A DNA stretch of 64,000 nt, from assembly GCA_037974965.1 (NCBI GenBank), contig JBBPFI010000012.1:868001-932000 (forward strand), given 5' to 3'. Source of the stretch: Dacryopinax spathularia. Lineage: Eukaryota > Basidiomycota > Dacrymycetes > Dacrymycetales > Dacrymycetaceae. Below are positions 21,601-29,659 of this stretch, piece after piece (the stretch's first letter is position 1; every line of letters begins with the position of its first letter). The position numbers and the translations under genes were made by a program. The notes under the pieces were generated by a model. The model worked only from the letters and a program-made list of their open reading frames with translations. It did not search any database and was not told the origin of the DNA.

Positions 21601-22592
21601 ATGCGCTTGTAGATTGTATTGAGGGTGCGGGGGGGCGCTGTGGCAGGTGTGTACGAGTCGATGGGCCGGATGATCTTGAAGAATACGAAGATGGCGTAAA
21701 AGATCGAGGCGACAAAGGCACACCCGGCGTGCGGCAGTTGGTAGCGCGCGTGCAGGTGTAAGAGAAGCAAACAGACGGCCCTCACTCCAGCATTGGAGTG
21801 AACGTCCAGGTAGCAATGCCATGGCTCCTCTGAAGCCCGTTCGAGTTCTTTGGGGGCTGGCGGAGGCGATAGAGCTATATTGAGCTCTTCGATGGTGAGT
21901 CCTTGATCGGGCTCTTCATCGTCGACGTTGAAGTGGGGATCGGCAGGACGATGGGCTGCTTCAGGGTCGGGAGAGGGACTGCGACTGGGTAGCAAGACAG
22001 AAGGTGAGAAGGTCGGAGGGGTGGAGGGAGGGTGCGGAGGGGAAGGACCCATCACAGGAGGTTGGAAGGCCTCCTGTGATGTAGTTGTGCTGGGCGTCGT
22101 CACAGGAGGGCTGCCCTCCTGTGATGTAGTTGGGCTGGGCGTCGTGTGGGACAGGTGAGGATCATGTCCATCATGATCCTCAGTGTCCAATATTGGAGAA
22201 GAGGGGGGAGGGGGTCGCAGTCGTGCAGGGGGGAGTGGTGGAACGGGTAACTGGTCGTCTGGCGTCGCTGTTGGGTCGAATGTCTCTTCGTCCACTTGCA
22301 TCGACCAATCAGGCTGATCTGGTTCTTCAGCCTCTTGAGCGGCCGTATAATCTTGCTGCAGGTGATCCACTGGATCTCCTTGAGCCTCCCTCAAGTCCCC
22401 CAACGCTGCCTGGCTCGCTGACCTCGCCATCGTCCTTTGGTGGCTCCTGAAGCTGGCGGTCGTCCATTGCCTTCCCCCCGGTCGTGATGTCGTCTTGCAC
22501 AACACACAACGACAAAGCACGCCAGCCTTCGCAGCAGACAGAGCCTTGATCCTGCCCTGGCCATTGGCAGCTCCGGTGTGGGAACGACGCAT
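18655..22592 (-). CDS. Tnp2-type transposase of the CACTA/EnSpm-like element
   Basis: Ten exons close in phase to 1140 residues: 22592-21151, 21099-21013, 20962-20808, 20760-20392, 20346-20219, 20167-20054, 20005-19838, 19718-19503, 19453-18728, 18672-18655. The N-terminus has a zinc-finger-like CRCVLC...FRSHQRT. About 230 Pro/Ser/Asp-rich residues follow, then a zinc ribbon (TLCPQCWEF...FCPRCRAPL). The Tnp2 core spans SMDWFSPN, HNLCLIGILPGPKEPN, FVDDLLRLWQEGI, CDHPALCKMLGF, RWSEFCRLPYFDP, VIDPMHAFLQG and YGPVHGFWTFLFERLNKVLK. Three introns carry the element's motif (one degenerate), and one copy is translated as QHNYIT (19203-19226). The final 5-codon exon is uncertain. This is probably the enzyme that moves the element. 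Confidence 0.88.
19203..19226 (+). repeat. Element motif copy inside a transposase exon
   Basis: GTGATGTAGTTGTGCTGGCG lies in exon 9 and is read from the other strand as QHNYIT. One A after CTGG is missing. Confidence 0.8.
19773..19830. repeat. Inverted pair of element motifs in transposase intron 7
   Basis: A degenerate copy (CGTCCAGCACCAGCTACATC) faces a good copy (GTGATGTAGTTGTGCTGG) across a loop of about 10 bases. Together they fill nearly half of the 119-base intron 19719-19837. Confidence 0.8.
20753..20798. repeat. Element motif with hairpin across a 3' splice site (transposase intron 3)
   Basis: CATCACACC (20753-20761) and GGTGTGATG (20772-20780) pair perfectly across a 10-base loop, and the full motif continues from the second arm. 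On the minus strand the acceptor AG (20762-20761) lies at the edge of the first arm, so that arm runs into exon 4. Confidence 0.8.
22050..22099. repeat. Element motif with 12-base hairpin arms, in coding DNA
   Basis: CATCACAGGAGG (22050-22061) pairs with CCTCCTGTGATG (22070-22081), and the motif runs on through CTGGGCGTCG. It lies in transposase exon 1, in the Pro/Ser/Thr-rich linker. Confidence 0.85.
22100..22144. repeat. Second adjacent motif with 11-base hairpin arms
   Basis: TCACAGGAGGG pairs with CCCTCCTGTGA across three bases, then GATGTAGTTGGGCTGGGCGT follows. With the previous copy it forms a direct tandem inside transposase exon 1, encoding a repeated PSxTTSQE peptide. Confidence 0.85.
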
Positions 22593-22599
22593 ACTACAG

Positions 22600-22622
22600 G
22601 TGATGTAAGTGCTGGACGTCGG
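22600..22622 (+). repeat. Degenerate element motif just upstream of the transposase ATG
   Basis: GTGATGTAAGTGCTGGACGT lacks part of the core (AGTTGTG reduced to AAGTG). It lies 8 bases upstream of the start codon. Confidence 0.6.
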
Positions 22623-22982
22623 TGAGGGTAAGTTGACTAGGCGTACCTTGGGTCGTCAACCCTGTGCTGGTCCCCCACAACTCCTGTCTGCCTAAGTACT
22701 CCTCTCCGGCACTCCCACCACGCCCAAAACTCCGTCGACAAGGCGCTCGAGTAAGTCGAGTGTGAACGCTGAGGTCCAGATTAAGGAGGTGGAGGGGTGG
22801 GCGATCTTGGTGAGAAGAACTTCGGCCAGGGTCCCGTTGTTATCAACAATGGGCCACACAATGACGAAATCGTCTGATGGGACGAGGTCGTCGACGGTCA
22901 GGGCGAGGAAGGAGGGAGGAGAAGAAGTCGAACGTGTCCTCTCGAACGCGTCTCTCGCTGGGATAAGCTTTGAAGGGGAAGA

Positions 22983-23009
22983 CCATCTTTCCTGGTCCAG
23001 GAAAGATGG
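22983..23009. repeat. Perfect 13-base hairpin with a one-base loop
   Basis: CCATCTTTCCTGG, T, then CCAGGAAAGATGG. The arms share CCAGGAAAGAT with the subterminal stack at 16305-16316. Confidence 0.85.
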
Positions 23010-23226
23010 CCTTTCATGAGGCCACGGGCAAATTAAGACCAACGAAAGAATTCTAAGTTAGCTACGGCCCTCCAGGCCAAAATACATGCGTTTGCAATAA
23101 TGAACGAGAGTGAGGAGGAGCCCACATGGGCACCACAGGCGATCAAAGAAGGGGAGGAAAGATGGGAAAGGGGCACTGGGCTTCAAAGTGGTGTCGGCAT
23201 TCAAGGATATGTCCAGAAAGGACAAC

Positions 23227-24252
23227 TCATGCGAAGCTGCTGATGAGGCGCGCGATAAGGTGACCTCTGCCGTTCTTGTTGCCAGACGAACGACGGGCAG
23301 CCTTGCCACGCTTCCTCTTCTCCTCCTCCTCAGCCTTCTTTCTCTTCCTCTCCTCTTCCTCTGCCTTCCTCGCCCTCTCCAAGTCAGCACCTCGGCTGAA
23401 GACGTCAGCGTACACCGCTGCGTCGATTAGGTCCATCCACTCCTCTGTCAGCTCAAAGCGAACAGGAGGAGGGCTAGGAGGGGGAGTCGGTGCCTTCTTC
23501 CTCTTGAAACGTGGGAGGTACACTGGAGGCAGTTCGTCGGGATACGCTGGGGCAGGCGGTTCGGCCGTTGGGCTGGATGGGTCGCCGAGGGTGTCGTAGG
23601 AGGGAGCAGGAGAGTTAGGGATGTTGGTCGCCTCTCCTATGGCGGGCTCAGGCTGAGCGTCGGTGTCGAAGTGGTCGGTGGCATCGACATCGCGCTCACG
23701 GCGGCTAGCCAGAGCGAGGTGAGAGGCGGAGGTCCCCCCCGAGCCATCCTCCCTTACAGCAGCCGCTGTGTGGGCGGAGGAGGTGGAAGAGACCTCACTT
23801 GACGTCTCTTGGGTTGAGGTCGACCCACCAGACACAGCTACATCACTTGTGGTGATGTAGTTGTGCTGGACGTTGGACCCTGCACGATCTGCAGAGTCCA
23901 ACATGGCCACAGTGTCGGTGACCGGGCTGTCCCGAAGGCGGACAGCGGGGGTGCCATCCCGCAGGCGAATGGCGGTGCCAACCCGCAGGCGGTTGGCGGG
24001 GGTGCCGTCCCGCAGGCGGACGGCGGTGATGTAGTTGTGCTGGACGTCGGGTGCGGCGTAGGACTCGGCCCAACCAACCACGCCGCTCGCTTGGTTGGGC
24101 CCTGCACTTCTCGCGTGGGACGAGTTCGAGGCACGTTCTAATTCATTGTCAGTATTGTGTATGCGTCCCTGAGTGTAGCAGGACGCACCAGCCCCCAACT
24201 CCTCCTTATTCATAATGAGCTTCTCCACACCTCCCTCGACACTCTCCCCCAT
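23227..24252 (-). CDS. Transposon accessory protein E3, unknown, low complexity
   Basis: The first ATG is at 24252. Exons 24252-24189 and 24137-23227 join in phase to 324 residues; the 54-base intron could also be read through. No domain is recognised. The N-terminal half contains two translated motif copies (VQHNYIT) and a tandem stretch RLRDGTPA encoded by the hairpin array at 23926-24024. The middle is Pro-rich (PPAPAYPDELPPVYLP), and the C-terminal 70 residues are a Glu/Arg/Lys helix followed by a basic tail. A splice acceptor just before the ATG suggests an upstream leader exon. The gene may be real, but composition bias makes the open frame weaker evidence than usual. Confidence 0.5.
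   Translation of the reverse strand: MGESVEGGVEKLIMNKEELGAGASCYTQGRIHNTDNELERASNSSHARSAGPNQASGVVGWAESYAAPDVQHNYITAVRLRDGTPANRLRVGTAIRLRDGTPAVRLRDSPVTDTVAMLDSADRAGSNVQHNYITTSDVAVSGGSTSTQETSSEVSSTSSAHTAAAVREDGSGGTSASHLALASRRERDVDATDHFDTDAQPEPAIGEATNIPNSPAPSYDTLGDPSSPTAEPPAPAYPDELPPVYLPRFKRKKAPTPPPSPPPVRFELTEEWMDLIDAAVYADVFSRGADLERARKAEEEERKRKKAEEEEKRKRGKAARRSSGNKNGRGHLIARLISSFA
23828..23875. repeat. Inverted pair of element motifs in E3 coding DNA
   Basis: A degenerate copy (AGCTACATCAC) and a full copy (GTGATGTAGTTGTGCTGG) face each other across about five bases. The frame reads through as VQHNYIT. Confidence 0.8.
23926..24024. repeat. Tandem array of four hairpins with covarying arms
   Basis: Four units with spacing of 24-27 bases share the loop CGCAGGC (CGAAGGC in the first). 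Arms are GCTGTCC/GGACAGC (23926-23946), GCCATCC/GAATGGC (23953-23973, one mismatch), GCCAACC/GGTTGGC (23977-23997) and GCCGTCC/GGACGGC (24004-24024). The middle arm bases differ between units, but pairing is kept. A motif copy follows directly. Confidence 0.88.
24026..24049 (+). repeat. Element motif copy after the hairpin array
   Basis: GTGATGTAGTTGTGCTGGAC, in frame in E3 as VQHNYIT on the other strand. Confidence 0.85.
24067..24101. repeat. Perfect 11-base hairpin in E3 coding DNA
   Basis: GGCCCAACCAA pairs with TTGGTTGGGCC across 13 bases. Confidence 0.8.
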
Positions 24253-24970
24253 GTTGACTGAGATAGGAAGGGTCCTGTTCAATTTAGTTAGTTTTGACCT
24301 AGTCGAATTTGAATTCAACACTTACAAGTTGTTGTCCAATGTGGAGGTCTTCAGTTTGACTTCTTGCTTGAGGTTGAATACACAGAAATGTTGGTGATGA
24401 TGGTCGTTATAGTCAGAGGTCAAGGAGGAGGGACTTAGAGGCGATGAGGAAGCATGATGCCAGCCCCTGAACACGTGCAGCATCTGATGCCGTCTTCGGA
24501 TGCTGCCCTAAAGCGGCAACGCCGATCTCCCCGCAGATCGGGCCGATAAGGGTCGTCGTCGAGCTCATCGTCTTTGATGTCCTCCTCGACGACCAGCTCA
24601 GAGCACGATCTATTGTGTGAACAATAGATCGTACTCACCCCAATCCCTCTCGACTTTACCCCCAACCCCAGTCCGACCTCCACAACCGACCCCACTCGCC
24701 ACCATCGCCTCCCCCTAGCCTCGTGTCGCTGTGCTGGCGGCCGAGCCTCGTGTCCGTCCAGCACAACTACATCACACACGCCAAAGCGGTGTGATGTAGA
24801 TTTCCGTCGCCACTTTGCATTGTCAGGTCCATTCCCGACAATGCAAAGTCATCGAACCCATGGCTCGAATAGGGGTAGAACGCTCCGGAACCAATTCCGG
24901 AGCGCTCTCCCCTTTTATCACCCCTCCTTCGCTCGTCCCTGCTCCCCCTCCTCAACCACGAACCACCAAC
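24253..24970. other. Divergent gap between E3 and E4, rich in hairpins
   Basis: It holds the promoters of E3 and E4. Perfect inverted repeats are at 24477-24506 (GCAGCATC/GATGCTGC), 24605-24632 (ACGATCTATTGT/ACAATAGATCGT), 24812-24849 (ACTTTGCATTGTC and its inverse) and 24881-24904 (CGCTCCGGAA/TTCCGGAGCG). A motif pair is at 24755-24799. Confidence 0.7.
24755..24799. repeat. Element motif with truncated inverted partner
   Basis: CGTCCAGCACAACTACATCA faces GTGTGATGTAG across about 11 bases; the second copy stops before TTGTGCTGG. Confidence 0.8.
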
Positions 24971-26235
24971 ATGGCCGAAGTCGAAACGGCCTCCAACGTC
25001 TCTCTCGCTCAGCCCTCCCCTCCTCTCTCCCCCTCCAACTCGGCCATCTGGTCCGAGTTGGAGGAAGAACTCGAAGCGGTCAAGACGACCCGCGACGCCT
25101 GGGTCGACCTCATCCCCGCTCGCAAGGAGAGCGGGGATGACTCAAAGCCTTCCCCCTCGCACGAAGGGGGAAGCAAGAAGACGAAGAAGAAGGGCAAGAA
25201 GCCCGAGAAGATCGAGTTGGAGGTCGTCGGGGAGGGGAACAAGCTCGCCCCTGAGCAGGCGCTCGCTCTGCTGAAGAAGTTCGAGGAGTTGAGGGAGGCG
25301 AAGAAGAAGGAGAAGGAGGGGGGGGAGCTGACGGAGAAGGAGGAGGAGGAGCTGATGCTCCAGGCTGCCGGGGTGAAGGTGAGTAGGCGTCCCCACAGCG
25401 CATACACCTGTCGAAAGGCAGGTGTGATGTAGTTGTGCTGGACGTCGACGTCCAGCAACAACTACATACACTGACGCCGGTCCCAGAATCTTCCTGGGGA
25501 GCAGGCGTGCGCTCTCCCTGCTCCCCAGGACATCGAGCAGGCCGTTCAAGAGGCCCAGAACGACGAGGAGGGGGAGGGGGACGAACATCAGTGGGCCGAT
25601 GACCCTGTTCGTCCCTCCTTGGACTGGCGGCGCGAGTTGCAGCTGAAGCACCTCGAGCTCCGTCGCCAGCCCAACGTCAACCTCGCCCTGGCCACCGAGG
25701 AAGAGGTCGAGGCGGAGAACGCCCGCGTCAAGGAGCTCGGGAAGGTGTACGGGTACACCCAGCAGGTCGAGGAGTACGCGCAACGAGACTTCGAGGTACG
25801 GGCGGGGTTGGGAATCATTCGTCGTCGGGGGCTCGATAAGTCGTGGGAGGAGGGGAAGAAGGAAGGGAAGAAGATGGCGGCGGAGCGCCGCAAGCAGCGT
25901 GTCGAGGACACCCCTCGCCTCGCCCGCATCAAGCAGCGCGGGCTTTATCGCCTCGAGGACTTCAAGAGGCGCAACAAGGACCGCCTCAAGCAGGCGTGGA
26001 AGAAGTCGCGGGGCGAGATCCAGCGCTTCTTTAAGCGTTTCGGTGGCCTCATCATGAAGATCCTCCTCGCCCTCGGTAAGTCGTTTTTTAAATTAACATT
26101 ATACATTACTAACTACTATATCTAGCCTACCTGGCGGCCAAGAAAGAAGGGTTCGACATCCCGGGCGGAGGAGCAGTTCTCGGGCAGATGAACTCGCTCG
26201 CCGAGGTCGTCCACGAGGAGGACAGTATCCTCTAG
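24971..26235 (+). CDS. Transposon accessory protein E4, charged coiled-coil, unknown
   Basis: Three exons (24971-25378, 25487-26075, 26126-26235) close in phase to 368 residues. An alternative acceptor 42 bases on (25529) keeps the frame. Residues 30-130 are Glu/Lys-rich with a basic KKTKKKGKKP block. Residues 150-330 look like a long helix ending in a strongly basic segment (RNKDRLKQAWKKSRGE) and a hydrophobic stretch (FGGLIMKILLALG). No domain is recognised. Intron 1 contains an inverted and tail-to-tail motif pair. At least three perfect hairpins lie within exon 1: 25033-25063, 25112-25138 and 25149-25173. A fourth, with 14-base arms (25492-25530), lies at the start of exon 2 and spans the alternative acceptor. 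Confidence 0.72.
25404..25468. repeat. Element motifs tail to tail in E4 intron 1, with hairpin
   Basis: ACACCTG/CAGGTGT arms lead into a full motif (25424-25447). It then meets an inverted, slightly altered copy at the shared centre GACGTCGACGTC. Confidence 0.85.
25492..25530. repeat. Perfect 14-base hairpin across an alternative splice acceptor
   Basis: TCCTGGGGAGCAGG pairs with CCTGCTCCCCAGGA. The second arm contains the alternative acceptor CCCCAG, so folding could influence which acceptor is used. Confidence 0.8.
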
Positions 26236-26590
26236 ATAGTCGCGCAAAGTCTCCCCTGTTGTCTAGTCTCGTGAATGAATGAAGTGTTGGCCAAATGGCC
26301 AACACAGTTTCCTGTTTAATTAATGTAGTAGTTGTGCTGGACGTCGACGTCCAGCACAACTACATCACACATCCTCACGCGACCCGGCCATCACCCTTGC
26401 GACCTTTTGAAAAGGTAAATAACATCTTCATTAACTACTCTAAAGACGAACGATCCTAACTACAGCACAGGCGACGAAAGAACGCCTTCACCTTCTTTTC
26501 CCCCTACTCCCTCACAGGTCACCTGCACCCCTTTCCCAAAGGGGTAAGGAAAGGTTGCCTTTCCGGACCTACCCTGACGCGGGAAATCCC
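26236..26590. other. Right subterminal region with motif palindrome and hairpins
   Basis: Holds a perfect hairpin GTGTTGGCC/GGCCAACAC (26284-26305), the motif palindrome, then CCCCTTT/AAAGGGG and GGAAAGG/CCTTTCC hairpins near 26528-26564. It mirrors the hairpin stack at the left end in kind but not in sequence. Confidence 0.7.
26321..26368. repeat. Near-perfect palindrome of two tail-to-tail motifs
   Basis: TAGTTGTGCTGGACGTC meets GACGTCCAGCACAACTA at a shared GACGTCGACGTC centre; the arms match for about 20 bases. Confidence 0.88.
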
Positions 26591-26606
26591 GACCCTAAAC
26601 GCGGTG
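26591..26606 (-). repeat. Right terminal inverted repeat
   Basis: GACCCTAAACGCGGTG is the inverse of the left end with one difference. A similar word, ACCCTGACGCGG, lies just inside at about 26570. Confidence 0.85.
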
Positions 26607-26796
26607 AATGACGAGACGAAAATGAGTACTTAGCAGCCAAATGCTCTACGCACCGGGTTGACCGATGAACAATGCCTGGAACCTCGATTTCTCTGCTTGG
26701 CATGATGAAGGAAAATGTATATTCAGCGACTGCGCTTTACATGGCAAAATCTACCCGTGCACCTTGATTAGAGTACAGGACCCTCGCTAAAGTAAG

Positions 26797-28553
26797 TCAG
26801 AAGTATTCCAGCCCGAAGTCGAAACTAAAACACTGGAAATCGCTCGAGTTATCAGCCGCGATTGCATTCGGCCAGACAGCGGCCACGAATTTGTCGACAG
26901 TCTCCTGCAACGTTGGATCTGTTTCGCATTCGAGCACTAAGATCTTCATCGTGGTGTTTGCGGGTGGCAAGTCGAAAGAATCCCATTCTGGGATATGACT
27001 GGAGGAAAGAGGTGGAAGCTCAAGATACTTGAGCTTGCGGCAGTTTTGAGCAAGAATCGCTAGTCCCGCAAAATCCGTCGTTGAGTGCGTTCCCACAAGC
27101 TGCAGGTGAGAAAGGTTGGTCCATGCGAATGATAAGTCGGTGATCGTGTCTTCATCCAGTTGTTGCAATGTCACCATCTCGGTTGACCGGACACCGATCG
27201 CGAGGCTGCAAACATTCACTGCCTTCAGATGGTCGAACGAGCAGCGTACTTCCTCGGGCTCCAAGTCGTCAGGCTCCATCTCGAGCTGGAATGTGAGACT
27301 CTTGAAAGGACGTCGATGTCGCTCGTAGCAGAGGCGGAGACTATAGCAAAGCTGAACAAGGGCTGGCCCTGCCAGTGAAGCAGTTATGCTAAAGCAGACC
27401 AAAGGTGGACGAGCACAGCGGAGGAGTTCGGCAGCGGACTGCGCGGATGCAGAGAGTTCTAAAGTCTCCAGCCGTGCAAAGGAGCTGAAAGACAAGTCGA
27501 TAGGGTTCATGGGGATATCTATAGTAGGTTGTCATCTTCCACCCTGATAAAACTGAGCAGCGCCATAACAAGCTCACCAAATAGGCATGCGTCAAGCCTG
27601 AGCGTTTTCAATCTGGGGAGGCAATGAAGATGACCAATGCATGCCCATCCAGCGTCTCCAGACAGAAAATCGAAGATAGTCACAGTTTCTAGCGATACCA
27701 TGCGCGACAGGTACTTGCGGAGATGCTCAGCACTGACAATACTGGTGCCGACAAAGAAGAGGTCTAGTCTTTTAAGCCCGCAGCACTCTTGCAGAATAGC
27801 TTCGAACATGCATTGGATACCTGACGAAACTTGCAGCGCCCTTTCACTGCGCCCCTGTTCATCAGAGAAAGACGGTGCCAGGACCAAGTCCTTCATCTCA
27901 GATCTAACCAGGAGAGCACTCAATTCGGCTGCTGAAAAACTTTGCACATTCATGTCCAGCCTCTGCAGATTGGGAAACAATGGCGACCTCGGTGGTAGCG
28001 AAATAAGATGTCGCAACAAGTTCAGGAGCTCGTTGTTGCCAGTTGGTGTTCTGGATTTGAGGGCGGCATATGCCGCCGAAGATGCATAGATGCAGTTGGA
28101 CAGGTTGAGAGCCTTCACCTTTTCGCTGTACAATCTCCATCGCTGCACATCGCTCACCAATAAGCCAAGATGCCCCGAAATTGAGCTGGTCGAGGTGATG
28201 TCCAATTTTCCCAGCACATGTTGCGGAAGGAGTGCCAACGCAGGATCGAGGCTATCAAGCTCCTCCCATATCTTCGTGACAGCAGGAATGAAGAAAGCCC
28301 TTGCGGTTCGAGCGAGCGAAACGAGCGTGATGTTCAGCCTACGCCACACATAGCAGAGCTCGGCAATCCGGTCCAGGATGGCAGGCGTCTGCATAACGCG
28401 GTCGATCGCGCGAGACGGTATAGGTTCGATAGGCATGTTGCGAGAGGACGCCGGTCGGGTCGGGGGCATGTCTGTGTTGGGTAGGAAGCGCAACGGTTTC
28501 GTATCGATGTCTTCTGCGTCAAGGTGGTACTTGATTCTCGAATCGGTGGTCAT
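26797..28553 (-). CDS. F-box-like protein C of the tandem array
   Basis: Two exons, 28553-27578 and 27518-26797, give 565 residues in phase, exactly as in gene B. The N-terminal third is nearly identical to B (LDAEDID, RAIDRVMQTPAILDRIAELC, LVSLARTARAFFIP, LLPQHVLGKLDITSTSS). The leucine-rich remainder is more diverged, as expected if target-binding residues change faster. Its 3' flank (26667-26717) and 5' flank (28680-29125) both match those of B, so B and C arose by tandem duplication of a unit of about 2.5 kb. Its start codon is far from the element, which lies about 190 bases downstream of its stop. Confidence 0.82.
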
Positions 28554-29659
28554 CCAGTGTTCGCCTCGATCCTCGGGTGGTGACTTGAATGGGCCGGCCT
28601 GGGATTTTTGACGTCAGTCAGAGGAAGGGATATGGACGATGAGGACGTACCTCCGTGATGCGCAGAGATCAGAGCTCCCCGGGAGCCACAGAGCAGACTC
28701 GGTATGAGCGAAGCTTGAGGTCTCGTCCCGTCCTTCCCGATGAAAACGAGAAGCAACCGTAGCAGCGAGACGCTCGAAGCAGGAAGCTGAAGAGGGTACG
28801 TGGAGGAGGTAATGAGAGTGATGGTTGGGAGAACGGCGAGTATTGACAGATGATGTGATGTAGACTGCGTTTCTGGTAGAATGGTCTACCCGGGCTGTTC
28901 TGTTTGCAGGATGTATGCGCGTCGAAACGCGTCAAGACACCTTCCAACCTTACTAAGTAAAGCTTTAGAGGGTATCCGGAGGTAGAGGGTATCCTCAACG
29001 TCGAGCCAGCAAGGTATATGCGGTGGTGAGAGGCAATACGACGTCCTCGACGCGTCTCCCCGAGTCAGTCAAACTGCGTCGCCTAGGCAACCAGTTTGTT
29101 CCCGGCAGAGTGCGTCCTCAGTGAAGGTCAGTATATACAGCAGTCGGATGCCATCGAGTAACGCGCTTTATCCACCGGATGCCACCGAACCGGCATAGTT
29201 CGTCGGATGCCGACCAGTTACGGAGACTTCCAGAACAATAAGTTGAATAAAGCGCATATGTGATTGCTGGTGAAGCCTGGATCCTGACACTTCAGTCAAG
29301 AATATAAAGGATCATTATGTATGTCGCAATCCCCCTCATCCACCGTCCAACAGAGCATGGCACTTTGAGTTGAAGGCTAGTGGGCGTCCTTATGGGAGAA
29401 GCTATGAGGGCTTGTCGTTTGGAAGCCCCAATAGTCGCATGGCATCCGACCAAAAATGCGGGATCGGATGGCATCGGTGAATAAACCGTGACCCGACTGA
29501 AGACGTCCGAGTGAAGGGTAGCTATATACAAGATGTCTATGAATGGGTATGAAGTGTCGGTATACGTTGTCTGGTATCTACAGATAAAGGTCGTAACTAT
29601 CTATTGGGTCTATGAGTCTAGTCATGCGCAGGCGTCTAAACCGACGAAGAACGCGCAAA
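28554..29659. other. 5' flank of F-box gene C and intergenic DNA
   Basis: About 28680-29125 is the duplicated promoter region shared with gene B. The rest shows several copies of a short GGATGCC/GGCATCC word (29140-29480) but no gene. Confidence 0.5.

Larger units (their letters stand above)
22593..23226. other. Intergenic gap between the transposase and E3 genes
   Basis: It holds the transposase promoter and the E3 3' end. A degenerate motif copy lies at 22600-22622 and a perfect palindrome at 22983-23009. A frame of about 115 codons on the minus strand at 22692-23042 has no ATG and is not called. Confidence 0.5.
16168..26609. mobile_element. Complete-looking CACTA/EnSpm-like (CMC) DNA transposon, 10.4 kb, with AAT target duplication
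   Basis: The element proper is 16171-26606. Its left end reads CACCGCGTTCAGGGTC and the inverted right end CACCGCGTTTAGGGTC, with weaker match continuing inward. AAT flanks both ends (16168-16170 and 26607-26609). CMC elements begin with CAC, make 2-3 base duplications and often carry a second gene besides the transposase, all as here. Boundaries are supported independently by the unoccupied paralogous site near 10480-10510. Inside are four multi-exon genes: an unknown (+), the Tnp2-type transposase (-), an unknown (-) and an unknown (+). All close in phase, so the copy may be young. It also carries about 20 copies of a short motif and many hairpins, described separately. Confidence 0.88.

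Noticed and set aside
22692-23042. Open frame of about 115 codons on the minus strand inside the transposon
   Set aside because: It has no ATG and I found no convincing splice to another exon; it may be leader sequence.
16935-26368. CRISPR-like array formed by the repeated motif
   Set aside because: Spacing is irregular, copies are in both orientations, there are no spacers of constant length, and the genome is eukaryotic.
13571-29125. Direct repeats on both sides of the 10.4 kb element, which at first look like long terminal repeats
   Set aside because: They contain the two F-box genes and their flanks, so they are a tandem gene duplication. The element itself has short inverted ends and a Tnp2 transposase, and no reverse transcriptase or integrase.
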